Origin: Anammoximicrobium sp964486845
GTDB taxonomy: Bacteria > Planctomycetota > Planctomycetia > Pirellulales > Pirellulaceae
Length of the DNA stretch: 64,000 bases
Assembly (NCBI GenBank): GCA_964486845.1
Contig: CAZAQY010000005.1
Span: 1-64,000, forward strand
Direction: 5' to 3'
Part shown: piece by piece, positions 7,750 through 16,633 of the stretch
Position numbering within the stretch: the first letter of the stretch is position 1
Layout: every line of letters begins with the position of its first letter
Made by a program: the position numbers and the translations under genes
The notes under the pieces: model-generated
What the model was told of the DNA's origin: nothing
What the model saw: only the letters and a program-made list of their open reading frames with translations
Database searches by the model: none

Positions 7750-10050
7750 TCACGGCGTGCTGGGCCGGCCACGGTACGAACTGAAATGGGCCGCAGGAAT
7801 CGCCTCCACAGGCTCGGCCGAGCCCGGCAGCCGCCAGCCCAGCCGCAGCGAAGGGCCGGCGTCGCTCCTGGAAAAGTGCCGGATCTCGAAATGGCAGGGC
7901 CTGCGGGTGTCCAGGGCGATGCGGGGCGACGTCGCCGCCTGACCGGGCTCGCTGACGATCATCTCTTGCAGCGTGTCCTGCAGAGGGCCGGATTGCTGCA
8001 AGTACAGCGTCGCTCGCCCGCTGCCCTGCAACTGGAACGTGTACTCGCCGCTGGCCGGCGGGTACAAAAACCCTTGGACTCGATCCAGCCGGTCCCCCGC
8101 GCCGGCCGGCATGACGCACGACAGGCTGGTTTCCATGACGCTGGTTGTGTCGGGTTTACGGCCCAGCCGGTCTTCCACCTCGCGGCGCGGACTCGTGGGA
8201 GCCACGTCATGCCACGTCTCGCAAACCAGCACGCCGTCGGGTTGCCTGGGCGGCGACGGCAGCGGCTGGAAGGCGCCGTCAAAGACGGACTTCATGTCGC
8301 TGCTGCTGAGCCGGTAGTTGAAGACGCGGGTTTCGTCCAAGATGCCCGACCAGCCCGTGACGATCGTGCGATTCCACGTGGCCGGCAGTGCATCCGCAAA
8401 CTGCTGGCACCCTCGGCGCTCGCCGTTCAGATAGTAATGCACCTGCCGCAGCCGCGCTGAGAAGACAAATCCCAGGTGGACCCACGTGTTCAGGCTGGAC
8501 GACAGCTCGATGCCGCGAAAGCCGCCGGTGGCCGGGTCGGTGTCGGGACCGGCCAGCGGCTTGCGGCCCCCGATCTCGACGCGCGGAAAGCCTCCCTGAA
8601 CAAAGATCGCCGTCGACTCGCCGTTGACCAGCGGCTGTGCCGACTCCGGCAGGCCGGCCAGGTTCACCCACAACGTGACGGAAAACTCGCTGGCATCCTT
8701 CAAGATCGGTTCCGCGACCTCGAACTGCACCTCGGGCGTCATCTGCAGGCCGGTGCCAAGGCGAGCTTCGACGTAAGTGGGAGTTCCGCCGTCGGTCATC
8801 ATCGCGATGCCGTTGTGCCGGCACCCCGACTGGTCCAGGCCGTCGCCGTTCAAGAGCCAGGCGGCAACTATCCGCCCATAACCGCTGGAAAAACCGTGCA
8901 GCGCTGCCTCCTGAACCTCCGCATCCGTCGCCGGCGGCGTTGGACTGGGCGGCGCAGCAGGCTCCGGCGGCGGTGGCGGCTTCTCGGCGACACTGGGCGG
9001 CTGCACGGGAACCGGCGCTTCCACCGGCATCTCCGGCAACGGCTTCGCCTCCGCCGAGAACGGTGGCAGCGGAGGAAGCGAAGGCAGCGCACCGGCGGGC
9101 GAGCCAGGAGTTGCTGCCGGCTCCCGTCTCCAGCGGGGGCGATAGTCCCGGCGGACTCCCTTCACCAACGTAATCCGATCAAACACTTCCTCGTAACCTT
9201 GGCGCCGCAGAATGATCGTGTGCCTGCCGGCATTCAATCTCAACTCGGCCGGTGGCGGCAAAGACTGCGGCTGGTCGTCCAGGATAAAGGCCGTGATTTC
9301 CCCTCTCGCTTCGTCCGTCAAGACCAGCGTGAGCAATGCAGACCCGGAGAATTCCTGGGTCGCCGCCTTGACCGGCGACGCCGTTTGCGGGCTGTCGTCA
9401 AACGCCGGGGTTTGCATCAGGAGTGTCACGGCGATGGCGATGACCGCCATGGCCGCGGCACCCACCACCGCGACGTACAGCATCGTCTTGGACGAACGTC
9501 GTGTCACCAACGGCCGCTCCCTCTCGTCGTCAGACCGCTCGCCGCCGTCTTCCTCCATGTCCTCGCGGACCGTTGGCGCTGATGAACCGCGCGACTTCAA
9601 GGGGGGAGGCTTCAATCGCGCATCGAGTCGCGATGCCACAGGCCCGATTTCGATGTGAGGCGGGGCGGCAATCACGGGCAGTTCGGCTACGGGAGGAAAG
9701 GCGGGCGGCGGGGGCGGCGCGGGCTGCGCAGTTTCGGGCGACTGGGCAACCGCCTTCTCTTCCTCCGCCTGCAACTTGGCCTTCAACTCGCGATCGTAGC
9801 CTGCCTTCTTGTCTTTGTTCAGCAGGCAGAGCCGTGCGCGCGAGATTTCGTTCAGCAATTTCTGGGAGTGGGCGGCATCGTCGCCGGCAGCCAATTCCTT
9901 CAGATACCCCATCAGCCGGTTGGCGGCCGCGTCGATGACGTCCCGATCCGGTTCAAAAACCTCGATTCCCAACAACCGATAGTGGTGCGGCGGTTGATCC
10001 TTGGGGGGAATTCCCAGCCATTTGTAGTAGGGGTCGAAGTTCTCGGCCAT
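7750..10050 (-). CDS. DnaJ-like N-terminus / single TM / LamG + PA14-like protein
   Basis: ATG 10050 was preferred over the upstream 10092 start because the conserved segment YYKWLGIPP begins at once and GAGG lies just upstream. Residues 5-95 are a planctomycete J-like module that ends in a KKAGYDREL-type helix but has no HPD tripeptide. A Pro-rich linker follows, then one membrane helix at about 190-212 and a PEGA-like segment at about 235-310 (LNAGRHTIILRRQGY). After a second Pro-rich linker come a LamG/concanavalin-like domain at about 392-590 and a PA14-like sheet at about 600-750 (FLYPPASGEYTFQL). The topology suggests a cytoplasmic J-like head and an outward sugar-binding part. It lies 83 bp downstream of an Hsp70 homologue on the same strand, so the two may cooperate. 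The cellular role is unknown. Confidence 0.75.
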   Translation of the reverse strand: MAENFDPYYKWLGIPPKDQPPHHYRLLGIEVFEPDRDVIDAAANRLMGYLKELAAGDDAAHSQKLLNEISRARLCLLNKDKKAGYDRELKAKLQAEEEKAVAQSPETAQPAPPPPPAFPPVAELPVIAAPPHIEIGPVASRLDARLKPPPLKSRGSSAPTVREDMEEDGGERSDDERERPLVTRRSSKTMLYVAVVGAAAMAVIAIAVTLLMQTPAFDDSPQTASPVKAATQEFSGSALLTLVLTDEARGEITAFILDDQPQSLPPPAELRLNAGRHTIILRRQGYEEVFDRITLVKGVRRDYRPRWRREPAATPGSPAGALPSLPPLPPFSAEAKPLPEMPVEAPVPVQPPSVAEKPPPPPEPAAPPSPTPPATDAEVQEAALHGFSSGYGRIVAAWLLNGDGLDQSGCRHNGIAMMTDGGTPTYVEARLGTGLQMTPEVQFEVAEPILKDASEFSVTLWVNLAGLPESAQPLVNGESTAIFVQGGFPRVEIGGRKPLAGPDTDPATGGFRGIELSSSLNTWVHLGFVFSARLRQVHYYLNGERRGCQQFADALPATWNRTIVTGWSGILDETRVFNYRLSSSDMKSVFDGAFQPLPSPPRQPDGVLVCETWHDVAPTSPRREVEDRLGRKPDTTSVMETSLSCVMPAGAGDRLDRVQGFLYPPASGEYTFQLQGSGRATLYLQQSGPLQDTLQEMIVSEPGQAATSPRIALDTRRPCHFEIRHFSRSDAGPSLRLGWRLPGSAEPVEAIPAAHFSSYRGRPSTP

Positions 10051-10133
10051 CCCTCGTTCTCTGACGCCGCGGGGCGATCCGAACCTCTGCACAGGCCCTT
10101 ATTCTGCGGTTGAACGGACGATCTTGCAACCGG

Positions 10134-11849
10134 TCAGAACTCCAGATCGGAAAAGACTTCCGAGTCGGATTCCTCCTCCTCGAAGACGTGGGGCGCCTCG
10201 AACTCCAGATTCTCCTGCGCCACGGGCGTGGCGGTGGGTGCGCCCAGCACGAATCCCGGCGCGGCCTCGGCCACGGGCGGCGGGCCGGCGGACGGCGCCG
10301 CCGGCTGGCCCAGCAGCAGGCGGCCTGCCGCCAGTCGCTGCTCCCATTGCTGCAGCGATTCTTCGCTCATCCCGGACTCGCGTTCGACGGTCACGGACGA
10401 TTCGAGCCCCGTTTCAGGCAGTGATGCCTTGACGCTCAGACGCCCGTTGGCCGTATAGAAGAATTGCACGACGACCGGCGTCTTGGCGGGCAGCTTGGGC
10501 GGCAGGTTCGAGACGAGACACTTGCCGATGATGGTGGCGTTCTTGCCGCTGTCGTCGCCGCCCTCGACGACGTGGACCGCCACGGTGCGCTGGTTGCCCC
10601 GGTGGGTCACAAACGTGCTCTTGCTCCGCGCCGGCAGCGTCGTGTTGCGGGGGATCATGATCCTGCGCCGCTTCATGCCGGTCGCCTTCTCGATGCCCAG
10701 CACGCCCAGGTCGTGGGAATTGACGTTCTTGACCACCAGGCTGCGATCGGCGGCGCGACTGCCCTGCCGCAAGAAGCCGGCGTACAGCGCCGCACCGTGC
10801 GCCACGGCTTCGTCGGGGGACATCGAACGGTCGACGCGTTGGCCCGAGATTTGCTCCAGCGTTTGTTGCACCATCGGCATCCGGGTGGAGCCGCCGATTA
10901 GCAGTATGCGAGTCACGTCGCTGAACGGCAGCCGCGCCGCCCGCAGCAACCGCTCGACGGTGAACACGGTGCGCTGCAGCAGATCGCTGGTCAGCGCCTC
11001 GAATTCCTCGCGCGTGAGCGTCACCTGCACCCGCTTGCCCTGATAGTTGAAACGAATGGTGACGCTGGTTCGCGTGCTGAGCGCGCGTTTGGCGTCCTCC
11101 GCCTCCTTCAGCAGCATTTGCAGCGTCACGTGGTCCTTCCGCGGGTCCTTTCCGTGCTGTTCCACGAAGTGGTCGGCGACCAGATCGGCGATGCGGCGGT
11201 CCCAGTCGATGCCGCCCAGCTGCACGTCGCCATCGGTCGCCACGGCGGTGTACTGAGAGCCGTCCAGGTGCATCAGGGTCACGTCGAACGTGCCGCCGCC
11301 GAGGTCGTAAACCAGGATCTTCTGCGCCTGTTTCGCCTCGCCGGCAGTCGACACGAAACCGGCCTGCACGCCATAGGCGATGGCAGCGGCGGTCGGCTCG
11401 TTGATGATGTCCAGGACCTTGAGCCCCGCCAACCGCCCCGCGTCCATCGTGGCCTTGCGGCGCGGCTCGTTGAAGAAGGCCGGGACCGTGATCACCGCCT
11501 CTTGCACGCCGCCCAGCTTCATCTGCGCGTCGGACCGAAGTTTCTGCAACACCGCGGCCTGGACCACCTCCGGAGGAAGACGTGTGCCGCGAATCGGCTT
11601 GTCACAAAAGGGTTTCCCCATCTCCCGCTTGATGTGCTGCAGGACCGATTCGGGTTCGTACACCGAGGCCTTGACGGCTTCCTTGCCGACCACCAGCTGG
11701 TCCTGTTCGAAATACACCACGCTCGGAGTGCTCAAATCGCCCTCCGCGTTCAGGATCGTCTGCGGCATGCCCCCGCGGTCCAAACAGGCCACGACGGAAA
11801 ACGAGGTGCCCAGATCGATGCCGATCACAGGGTCCGGTCGGCTGCTCAC
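10134..11849 (-). CDS. Hsp70/DnaK-family chaperone, short and lidless
   Basis: This 571-residue actin-fold ATPase has the Hsp70 signatures GIDLGTSFSVVA near the N-terminus, LVYDLGGGTFDVTLM around residue 190 and LLIGGSTRMPMVQ around 320. The linker and beta-sandwich substrate-binding domain follow (IPRNTTLPARSK...). The usual alpha-helical lid and EEVD-like tail of the ~640-residue DnaK are missing. They are replaced by a short helix, a Pro/Ala-rich stretch and an acidic end (EEEESDSEVFSDLEF). It is therefore probably a specialised DnaK/HscC-like paralogue and not the housekeeping DnaK. No grpE or typical dnaJ is adjacent, but the J-like membrane protein directly downstream is a plausible partner. 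ATG 11849 is followed at once by the ATPase domain. Confidence 0.9.
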   Translation of the reverse strand: MSSRPDPVIGIDLGTSFSVVACLDRGGMPQTILNAEGDLSTPSVVYFEQDQLVVGKEAVKASVYEPESVLQHIKREMGKPFCDKPIRGTRLPPEVVQAAVLQKLRSDAQMKLGGVQEAVITVPAFFNEPRRKATMDAGRLAGLKVLDIINEPTAAAIAYGVQAGFVSTAGEAKQAQKILVYDLGGGTFDVTLMHLDGSQYTAVATDGDVQLGGIDWDRRIADLVADHFVEQHGKDPRKDHVTLQMLLKEAEDAKRALSTRTSVTIRFNYQGKRVQVTLTREEFEALTSDLLQRTVFTVERLLRAARLPFSDVTRILLIGGSTRMPMVQQTLEQISGQRVDRSMSPDEAVAHGAALYAGFLRQGSRAADRSLVVKNVNSHDLGVLGIEKATGMKRRRIMIPRNTTLPARSKSTFVTHRGNQRTVAVHVVEGGDDSGKNATIIGKCLVSNLPPKLPAKTPVVVQFFYTANGRLSVKASLPETGLESSVTVERESGMSEESLQQWEQRLAAGRLLLGQPAAPSAGPPPVAEAAPGFVLGAPTATPVAQENLEFEAPHVFEEEESDSEVFSDLEF

Positions 11850-11940
11850 CGTAAAATGCCCTCAAATCTCAGCAAGTCCAGTTGTCAAGACCATCCAAGA
11901 GCACGCATCGTACGCGCCGAACGGCGCGAATTAAAGGGGG

Positions 11941-12027
11941 GATGCGGGTTGCGGGATGCGGGATGCGGGATGCGGGTTGCGGAGATTTGAAATTTGAAAT
12001 TTCAGATTTCAGATTTCAGATTTCAGG
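11941..12027. repeat. Composite simple repeat: (GCGGGATGC)n then (GATTTCA)n
   Basis: A G-rich stretch made of GCGGGTT/GCGGGAT units (about 11943-11982) is followed by tandem ATTTCAG/AAATTTG units to 12027. It lies between the hsp70-like gene and the 3' end of the lipoprotein-like gene. The same two-part design, with different G-rich units, recurs at 18355-18431. Confidence 0.7.
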
Positions 12028-12052
12028 ATGTTAGCGCCGCATCCCGCCTCCC

Positions 12053-12721
12053 CTACCCAGCCAAGTTCCTGGCGTCTTGGGCGAAGTCTTCCTCGAAGTC
12101 ATACGCGCAGAAGTACTTGGCCACGTGTTTCGACAGCACTTCGACAAACAACGAACGGAAGCGGGCTTCCGTCATTTCCGTCGCGTGCCGTGGCCCGTTC
12201 CGGGGGAAGGTGAAATCCGGAATCGTCCGCCGAAAGACTACCTTGCCGTTGTCCTGCATGTCGTACACCGTGGCGGTCAGCGTGACCCGCCCTTGGTACA
12301 GCGTCTGCCCCTCGTGCAGCCGCAGGTCCGTCAAGTCCAACCCTAACACCATGTCGGCGTTCACGCCCCGTCCGATCTCCCGGTAGTCCATCTGGTTCCA
12401 GTCATTGCTGTCGATCCAGTCCGCGATGTCGTCGGGCGGCACGACATCAATCTTGTCGCCCTGCTCCCTCAGCGCCGAACTCACCCGACGTTCCAGCAAC
12501 GAACAGAAGGTATTCGGCCCAAAGGACGACGCATTCGAGACGCAGACCACCGCGACGCGTTTGCCCTTCATCCCCTCGAATTCCGGATCGATCTTGTTCC
12601 CGCCCTTGACCCAATACAGGAGTTGAGCGGTCAAGCCGACGCAACCGCCGCTGGCCGCCAGGCCGACGGCCAGTCCCAGGAACAAAACGATGCGGAACAA
12701 TCGGCGGTGAACCACGAACAT
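12053..12721 (-). CDS. Putative exported/lipoprotein-like protein, unknown function
   Basis: The product is about 222 residues if ATG 12721 is used (GTG 12727 is the alternative). The N-terminus has basic residues and a hydrophobic stretch (IVLFLGLAVGLAASGGC). Cys27 could be lipidated, but the -3 residue is Ser and not Leu, so the lipobox is imperfect. The mature part has an alpha/beta pattern (GKRVAVVCVSNASSFGPN, ADMVLGLDLTDLRLHEG) resembling planctomycete secreted proteins that sense or score gene-product availability, but no named family is recognisable. It is 15-16 bp downstream of the DUF2752 gene on the same strand and is probably co-transcribed with it. I do not assign a function. Confidence 0.7.
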   Translation of the reverse strand: MFVVHRRLFRIVLFLGLAVGLAASGGCVGLTAQLLYWVKGGNKIDPEFEGMKGKRVAVVCVSNASSFGPNTFCSLLERRVSSALREQGDKIDVVPPDDIADWIDSNDWNQMDYREIGRGVNADMVLGLDLTDLRLHEGQTLYQGRVTLTATVYDMQDNGKVVFRRTIPDFTFPRNGPRHATEMTEARFRSLFVEVLSKHVAKYFCAYDFEEDFAQDARNLAG

Positions 12722-12736
12722 GAGCACGTCCCTGTG

Positions 12737-13180
12737 TCAAGTTGCCAGGAAGAAGCGAACACTCCAGTCGATCAGCGTGACGGCCACCAACAGCCACACG
12801 ACAGCCAAGACCACCTGCGGCTGGATCACTCCCCACAGCCAGCGTCCGCGCCAACCGGAAAGCAACGACCACGGCGCCAGCATCAAACTCACCAGACCCA
12901 GCAGCGCACCGCCCACATTGTCGCGAAACGCCTCCACGATTCGTCCCCGCACCAGGTGCGCCCACGCAGTCGTCATCCCGCAGGACGGACAACGGTAACC
13001 CGTCAACTGCCGGAAGCTGCAAGGCGGCAGCCCCAACCGCTCGTGCGTCCCGAAGCCTCGCGAATCGGGCTGCAACACAACCGCCAGCGCCAGCAGCGAC
13101 AGCAACACGGTGCCAACGGCCACCAGGACGCATCGCTGGGCTTTGGGAAGCAACGCCGGATGGGAATGCAGTGGTTCCAC
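12737..13180 (-). CDS. DUF2752 family membrane protein
   Basis: The family signature GYRCPSCGMTTAWAHLVRG is present, together with three hydrophobic helices (VLVAVGTVLLSLLALAVVL, the GALLGLVSLMLAPWSLL region, and VVLAVVWLLVAVTLIDW), as expected for DUF2752. The start is uncertain. GTG 13180 gives a family-typical 147 residues, whereas the frame stays open to GTG 13342 and adds residues unlike the family. No clear Shine-Dalgarno decides between them. The function of DUF2752 is unknown; the CPxCG pair could bind metal or form a disulfide. The neighbouring lipoprotein-like gene is directly downstream. Confidence 0.75.
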   Translation of the reverse strand: MEPLHSHPALLPKAQRCVLVAVGTVLLSLLALAVVLQPDSRGFGTHERLGLPPCSFRQLTGYRCPSCGMTTAWAHLVRGRIVEAFRDNVGGALLGLVSLMLAPWSLLSGWRGRWLWGVIQPQVVLAVVWLLVAVTLIDWSVRFFLAT

Positions 13181-13559
13181 GACTACCAAAAAACAGACCG
13201 AAGGATAGCGGTGGGAGCATGTCCCCGCAAGGTCGATTCTGCCCATCACGGTTTTGCCATCAGGCCTGATGGCGGCGTAGATCGTGACCCCGATGCCGGC
13301 CCCGCCGATGGCGGCGAAATTCACCCGCTCCGCCTCCCGCACGCGGTCCCGCAGCCAGACGTTCAGCGTGACGCTGGCCTCCTGGCCGAATCCTCAGCAT
13401 GCGCCTTGGCATGGTTCATTTCGCGCCACCTTGGCGGTAGAATAGCGCGCCCGACGGTGGCCCGCTCCGTTCGCTCCGGCGCACGGCTCCGCCGGCGTCG
13501 GCGGACAGATGGCGCCTTGCCCGTTTCGAGCTTGACAAACCCACGGGTGCCGGATTTCG
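13181..13559. other. Divergent intergenic region with an ambiguous reading frame
   Basis: This lies between the DUF2752 start and the signal peptidase start. The minus frame stays open as far as a TGA near 13398 and reads plausibly (e.g. NFAAIGGAGIGVTIYAAI), so part of it may be a longer DUF2752 N-terminus or a gene remnant. I see no clear promoter, RNA or repeat. Confidence 0.4.
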
Positions 13560-14921
13560 ATGCCGTTTGGAAAGCGAACCGCCGTGGCCGGCGCCGTGCT
13601 GATCGCCCTGATCGGCGTCCGGCTGGGCTTTCTGCAGGGCATGGTCCGTCCCGTGCGGATCGCCGGCGGGTCGATGGCGGACCATCTGCGCGGCGCCCAT
13701 TTCCTGTTGCGCTGCGGCGATTGCCGGTTTCCCTGCCGGTACGACGCGGAGCATCCGCCGGCGGATGAACGGGTCGTGTGCCCGAACTGCGGGTTCGTCC
13801 AGCATGATCTGCACGATGCCGTCCTATATCCCGGCCAGCGGGTGCTGATCGATCGCCTGGCCTGCCGCTGGTGCCGACCGCAACGCTGGGACGCGGTCGC
13901 TTTTCGCTCGCCAAGCGATCCCGACTACTTGGAGGTCAAACGCGTCGTGGGATTGCCCGGAGAACGAATTTTCATCCGCGGCGGCGACGTGTATGCCGAC
14001 GGCCGCATCGTCCGCAAGACGCTCGATCAACTCCGCCGGGTCGCCATCCTGGTGCATGACAGCGGTTTTGAACCTGCCCGCGCCGGCCATCTGCCGGACC
14101 GCTGGCAAACAGCCAGAATCAGCGGCTGGAATCGCGGCCGGCAAGGGTATTGCTGCCAGCCCAACCGGCCCGCTGCTGCCGGCCTGGAGTGGCTGGTCTA
14201 TCATCACTGGCGCTGCTTCGCCTCGCCGCTGCCACGCACGGACGAGTACCCGGTGCTGGACAATTACGGCTACAACCAGGACGAGTCGCGGCAGCTGCGC
14301 CGGGTGAGCGACCTGCTGCTGGTCGCCCGCCTGCGGTTGGAAGGCACTCAGGGCAGCGTCGTGCTCCGAGGTTTCGACGGCGAGGCTTGGTTCCGCGCGG
14401 CGATGGAATTCCCCGCCAAGCAAGCGAGGCTGTATCGCGACGGTCGTCTCGTCGCGACGGCGTCCCTGCCGGCGGCCGCCTACGCTCAGGACGTCAAGCT
14501 CGAATTCGCTCTGTGCGATCGGCAGGCCATTTTGGCGGTGGACGAACGGGTCGTGATCTGCTGGCCGTACGAGCCGCCTGACGGAGCGGGGGATTTTGCG
14601 CGTGCGGCATTGCAGCGCGATCCCTCGCCGGAGGCCGGATTGCGAGGAGAACAGGATCGGACTTTGGCACAGAGCCGGCCGTTGGGGATCGCCCTGGACG
14701 GACTGTCCGCCGTCATCCGCCGTCTGCAGGTGTTCCGCGACCTGCACTACTTGGACCCCCAAGGCCTGGGCCGCGACTGGTCCACGGCTGCCCCCCTGGG
14801 CAACGACGAAGTGCTGGTCCTCGGTGACAACGTGCCGATCTCCCGCGACAGCCGCCACTGGCCGCAACCGGGCGTCCCCCGCGACCAGATCCTCGGCCCC
14901 GTGTTGCTGTTCCCAACGTAG
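13560..14921 (+). CDS. Signal peptidase I (S26) with zinc-ribbon insertion and large extra domain
   Basis: The enzyme would cleave signal peptides at the membrane. An N-terminal helix (AVAGAVLIALIGVRLGFL) precedes the catalytic Ser38 in GGSMADHL. Lys127 in YLEVKRVVGLPGERI is the general base, and box E is LGDNVPISRDSRHW (GDN at 422-424) near the C-terminus. Two features are unusual. A CxxC...CxxC zinc ribbon (Cys52, 55, 74, 77) sits between the Ser and Lys boxes. Roughly 270 residues separate the Lys box from the GDN box, giving 453 residues against about 200-320 in typical bacterial enzymes. The insert has a beta-rich, LamG-like look (LLVARLRLEGTQGSVVLRG). The stop codon TAG is the first part of a dispersed repeat. 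Catalytic residues are complete, so activity is likely. Confidence 0.85.
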   Translation: MPFGKRTAVAGAVLIALIGVRLGFLQGMVRPVRIAGGSMADHLRGAHFLLRCGDCRFPCRYDAEHPPADERVVCPNCGFVQHDLHDAVLYPGQRVLIDRLACRWCRPQRWDAVAFRSPSDPDYLEVKRVVGLPGERIFIRGGDVYADGRIVRKTLDQLRRVAILVHDSGFEPARAGHLPDRWQTARISGWNRGRQGYCCQPNRPAAAGLEWLVYHHWRCFASPLPRTDEYPVLDNYGYNQDESRQLRRVSDLLLVARLRLEGTQGSVVLRGFDGEAWFRAAMEFPAKQARLYRDGRLVATASLPAAAYAQDVKLEFALCDRQAILAVDERVVICWPYEPPDGAGDFARAALQRDPSPEAGLRGEQDRTLAQSRPLGIALDGLSAVIRRLQVFRDLHYLDPQGLGRDWSTAAPLGNDEVLVLGDNVPISRDSRHWPQPGVPRDQILGPVLLFPT

Positions 14922-14952
14922 CCATCACGCTCCGCGTGATGATCGCCAACAA
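14918..14952 (+). repeat. Dispersed palindrome copy (CATCACGCTCCGCGTGATG family)
   Basis: GTAGCCATCACGC-TCC-GCGTGATG, followed by ATCGCCAACAAG. The 8-bp stem is perfect. The same sequence with flanks lies reversed inside 7611-7708 and again at 23355-23380. The TAG of this copy serves as the stop codon of the signal peptidase gene. Confidence 0.75.
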
Positions 14953-15030
14953 GACGCATTACGCCCTTCGGGCGGCCGCGATTCGTAGCACGCGCTCTCC
15001 AATCCGTGCCGTCATGACACCAAACGGTCT

Positions 15031-15069
15031 ACTTGTTGGCCGTGTCGGCGGCGGACACGGCCAACAAGT
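15031..15069. repeat. Perfect 16-bp stem / 7-nt loop hairpin
   Basis: ACTTGTTGGCCGTGTC, loop GGCGGCG, then the exact complement ending at 15069. It lies in the gap between two convergent genes (signal peptidase and proA), where a bidirectional terminator might be expected, but no T-tract follows on either strand. A partly deleted relative is at 51265-51290. Confidence 0.65.
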
Positions 15070-15173
15070 CGCGTGGGTTATGGTTGTGAAGAGAGAGTCG
15101 CCACTCCGTTTCCTCTGTTTCCTCCTGTTCAGTGATTTCGACTGATTCGGTTGCGGCCCCGCGCTGCGTCGTG

Positions 15174-16448
15174 TCACGTCCGCACTTGCCCGTCCCCGAA
15201 GACGACGTATTTGTAGGTGGTCAGTTCCTTCAGGCCGCACGGGCCGCGGGCGTGGAAGCGGTCGGTGCTGATGCCGATTTCCGCGCCCAAGCCGAACTCG
15301 CCGCCGTCGTTGAACCGCGTGCTGGCGTTGACCATCACCGCCGAGCTGTCCACGCATCGCGTAAACTTGCGGGCCGCCGCCAGGTCCTTGGTGACGATGG
15401 CATCGGTGTGGTGCGAGCCGTACTTGTTGATGTGCGCCATCGCTTCGTCCAGCGACTCGACCACCTTGACCGAAATCACCGGCCCCAGGTACTCCGCGTG
15501 GTAATCTTCCTCCGACGCCGCCTTGGCGCCGGCGACCAGGCTGCAGGTCGCGTCGTCGCCTCGCAATTCGACGCCCCGCTGTTGCAGCGCGGCCCCGATG
15601 CGCGGCAAGAATGCGTCCGCCACGTCGCGGTGTATCAGTAACGACTCGCAGGCGTTGCACACCCCCATCCGCTGGCACTTGGCGTTGATCGCCAGCGTTT
15701 CCGCCATGTCCAGATCGGCCGAGGCATCGACGTACACGTGGCAGTTCCCGGTGAAATGCTTGATCACCGGCATCTTGGCCTCGGCCGCGACACGGCGGAT
15801 CAAACTCTCCCCGCCGCGAGGGATCGCCACGTCGATGTACTCCGGCAGCGACAGGAAATGCCCCACGGCATCGCGATCGGCGGTAGCCACCAGTTGGACC
15901 GCGTGTGCCGGCAAACCGTGGACCGCGGCGGCCTCGGTCAACAGGTCGACAATCGCTCGGCTGGAGTGGGCCGCTTCCTTGCCGCCGCGCAGGATCACCG
16001 CGTTGCCGCTCTTGACGCAGATCGCCGCTGCGTCGGCCGTCACGTTGGGACGCGATTCGTAGATGAAGAAAACGACGCCCAACGGCACGCGGACTTTGCT
16101 GACCTCCAAGCCGTTCGGCCGCAGGCACGATTCGATGATCTCCCCCGCCGGGTCGCGGAGCATGGCGATTTCCTCCAGGGCCGCGGCGATGCCCTCGATG
16201 CGCGCGGTGGTCAATCGCAAGCGGTCGATTTGGGCGTCGCTCAAGCCAAATCCGGGCGCGGCCGCAAGATCTTGCGCGTTGGCCGCCAGGATCTGGTCGC
16301 CGCGCTCGCGCAACAACCGGGCGGACAACTTGAGCCACTCATCTTTTTGGGCCCCGCTGACCAGAGCCAACTCGCCAGCCGCCGCCTTGGCAGCCTGCGC
16401 GACACCCAAACAATAAGCCTTCAGGTCGGTTTGCTGAATCGTAGACAT
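15174..16448 (-). CDS. proA: Gamma-glutamyl phosphate reductase
   Basis: It catalyses NADPH-dependent reduction of gamma-glutamyl phosphate to glutamate semialdehyde, the second step of proline synthesis. The 424-residue aldehyde-dehydrogenase fold fits the family length. Visible motifs are VPLGVVFFIYESRPNVTADA, the nucleotide-binding SGNAVILRGGKEA, the catalytic cysteine region RMGVCNACES, and the C-terminal FGLGAEIGISTDR-HARGP. ATG 16448 was chosen because GAGAGG lies about 10 nt upstream; a GTG at 16460 is possible. No proB is adjacent, so proline genes are dispersed here. The gene is preceded by a repeat-filled gap and is probably transcribed alone. Confidence 0.97.
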   Translation of the reverse strand: MSTIQQTDLKAYCLGVAQAAKAAAGELALVSGAQKDEWLKLSARLLRERGDQILAANAQDLAAAPGFGLSDAQIDRLRLTTARIEGIAAALEEIAMLRDPAGEIIESCLRPNGLEVSKVRVPLGVVFFIYESRPNVTADAAAICVKSGNAVILRGGKEAAHSSRAIVDLLTEAAAVHGLPAHAVQLVATADRDAVGHFLSLPEYIDVAIPRGGESLIRRVAAEAKMPVIKHFTGNCHVYVDASADLDMAETLAINAKCQRMGVCNACESLLIHRDVADAFLPRIGAALQQRGVELRGDDATCSLVAGAKAASEEDYHAEYLGPVISVKVVESLDEAMAHINKYGSHHTDAIVTKDLAAARKFTRCVDSSAVMVNASTRFNDGGEFGLGAEIGISTDRFHARGPCGLKELTTYKYVVFGDGQVRT

Positions 16449-16493
16449 TGGGTTTTGCACCTCTCAGTTCTTCGGCTGTCTCACGTCGACCAA

Positions 16494-16633
16494 CGGTGGG
16501 CCTTAGCCCATCGGTTTCTTTCACGCTAGCAGGCGAACCCTCGGAAGCGCCGGTGGTCTTTAGCCCAGCGGTTTCTTCCACGCGAGCAGGCGAACCTTGG
16601 AAAACACCGGTGGGCTAACGCCCACCGCTCGCC
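16494..16633. repeat. 57-bp tandem repeat, about 2.5 units
   Basis: Units begin CGGTGGGCCTTAGCCC (16494), CGGTGGTCTTTAGCCC (16551) and CGGTGGGCTAACGCCC (16608), each spaced exactly 57 bp. The first two are complete and include the shared AGCAGGCGAACC. The third is cut after CACCGCTCGCC and forms a GGTGGGC/GCCCACC hairpin. It lies upstream of proA. Confidence 0.8.
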
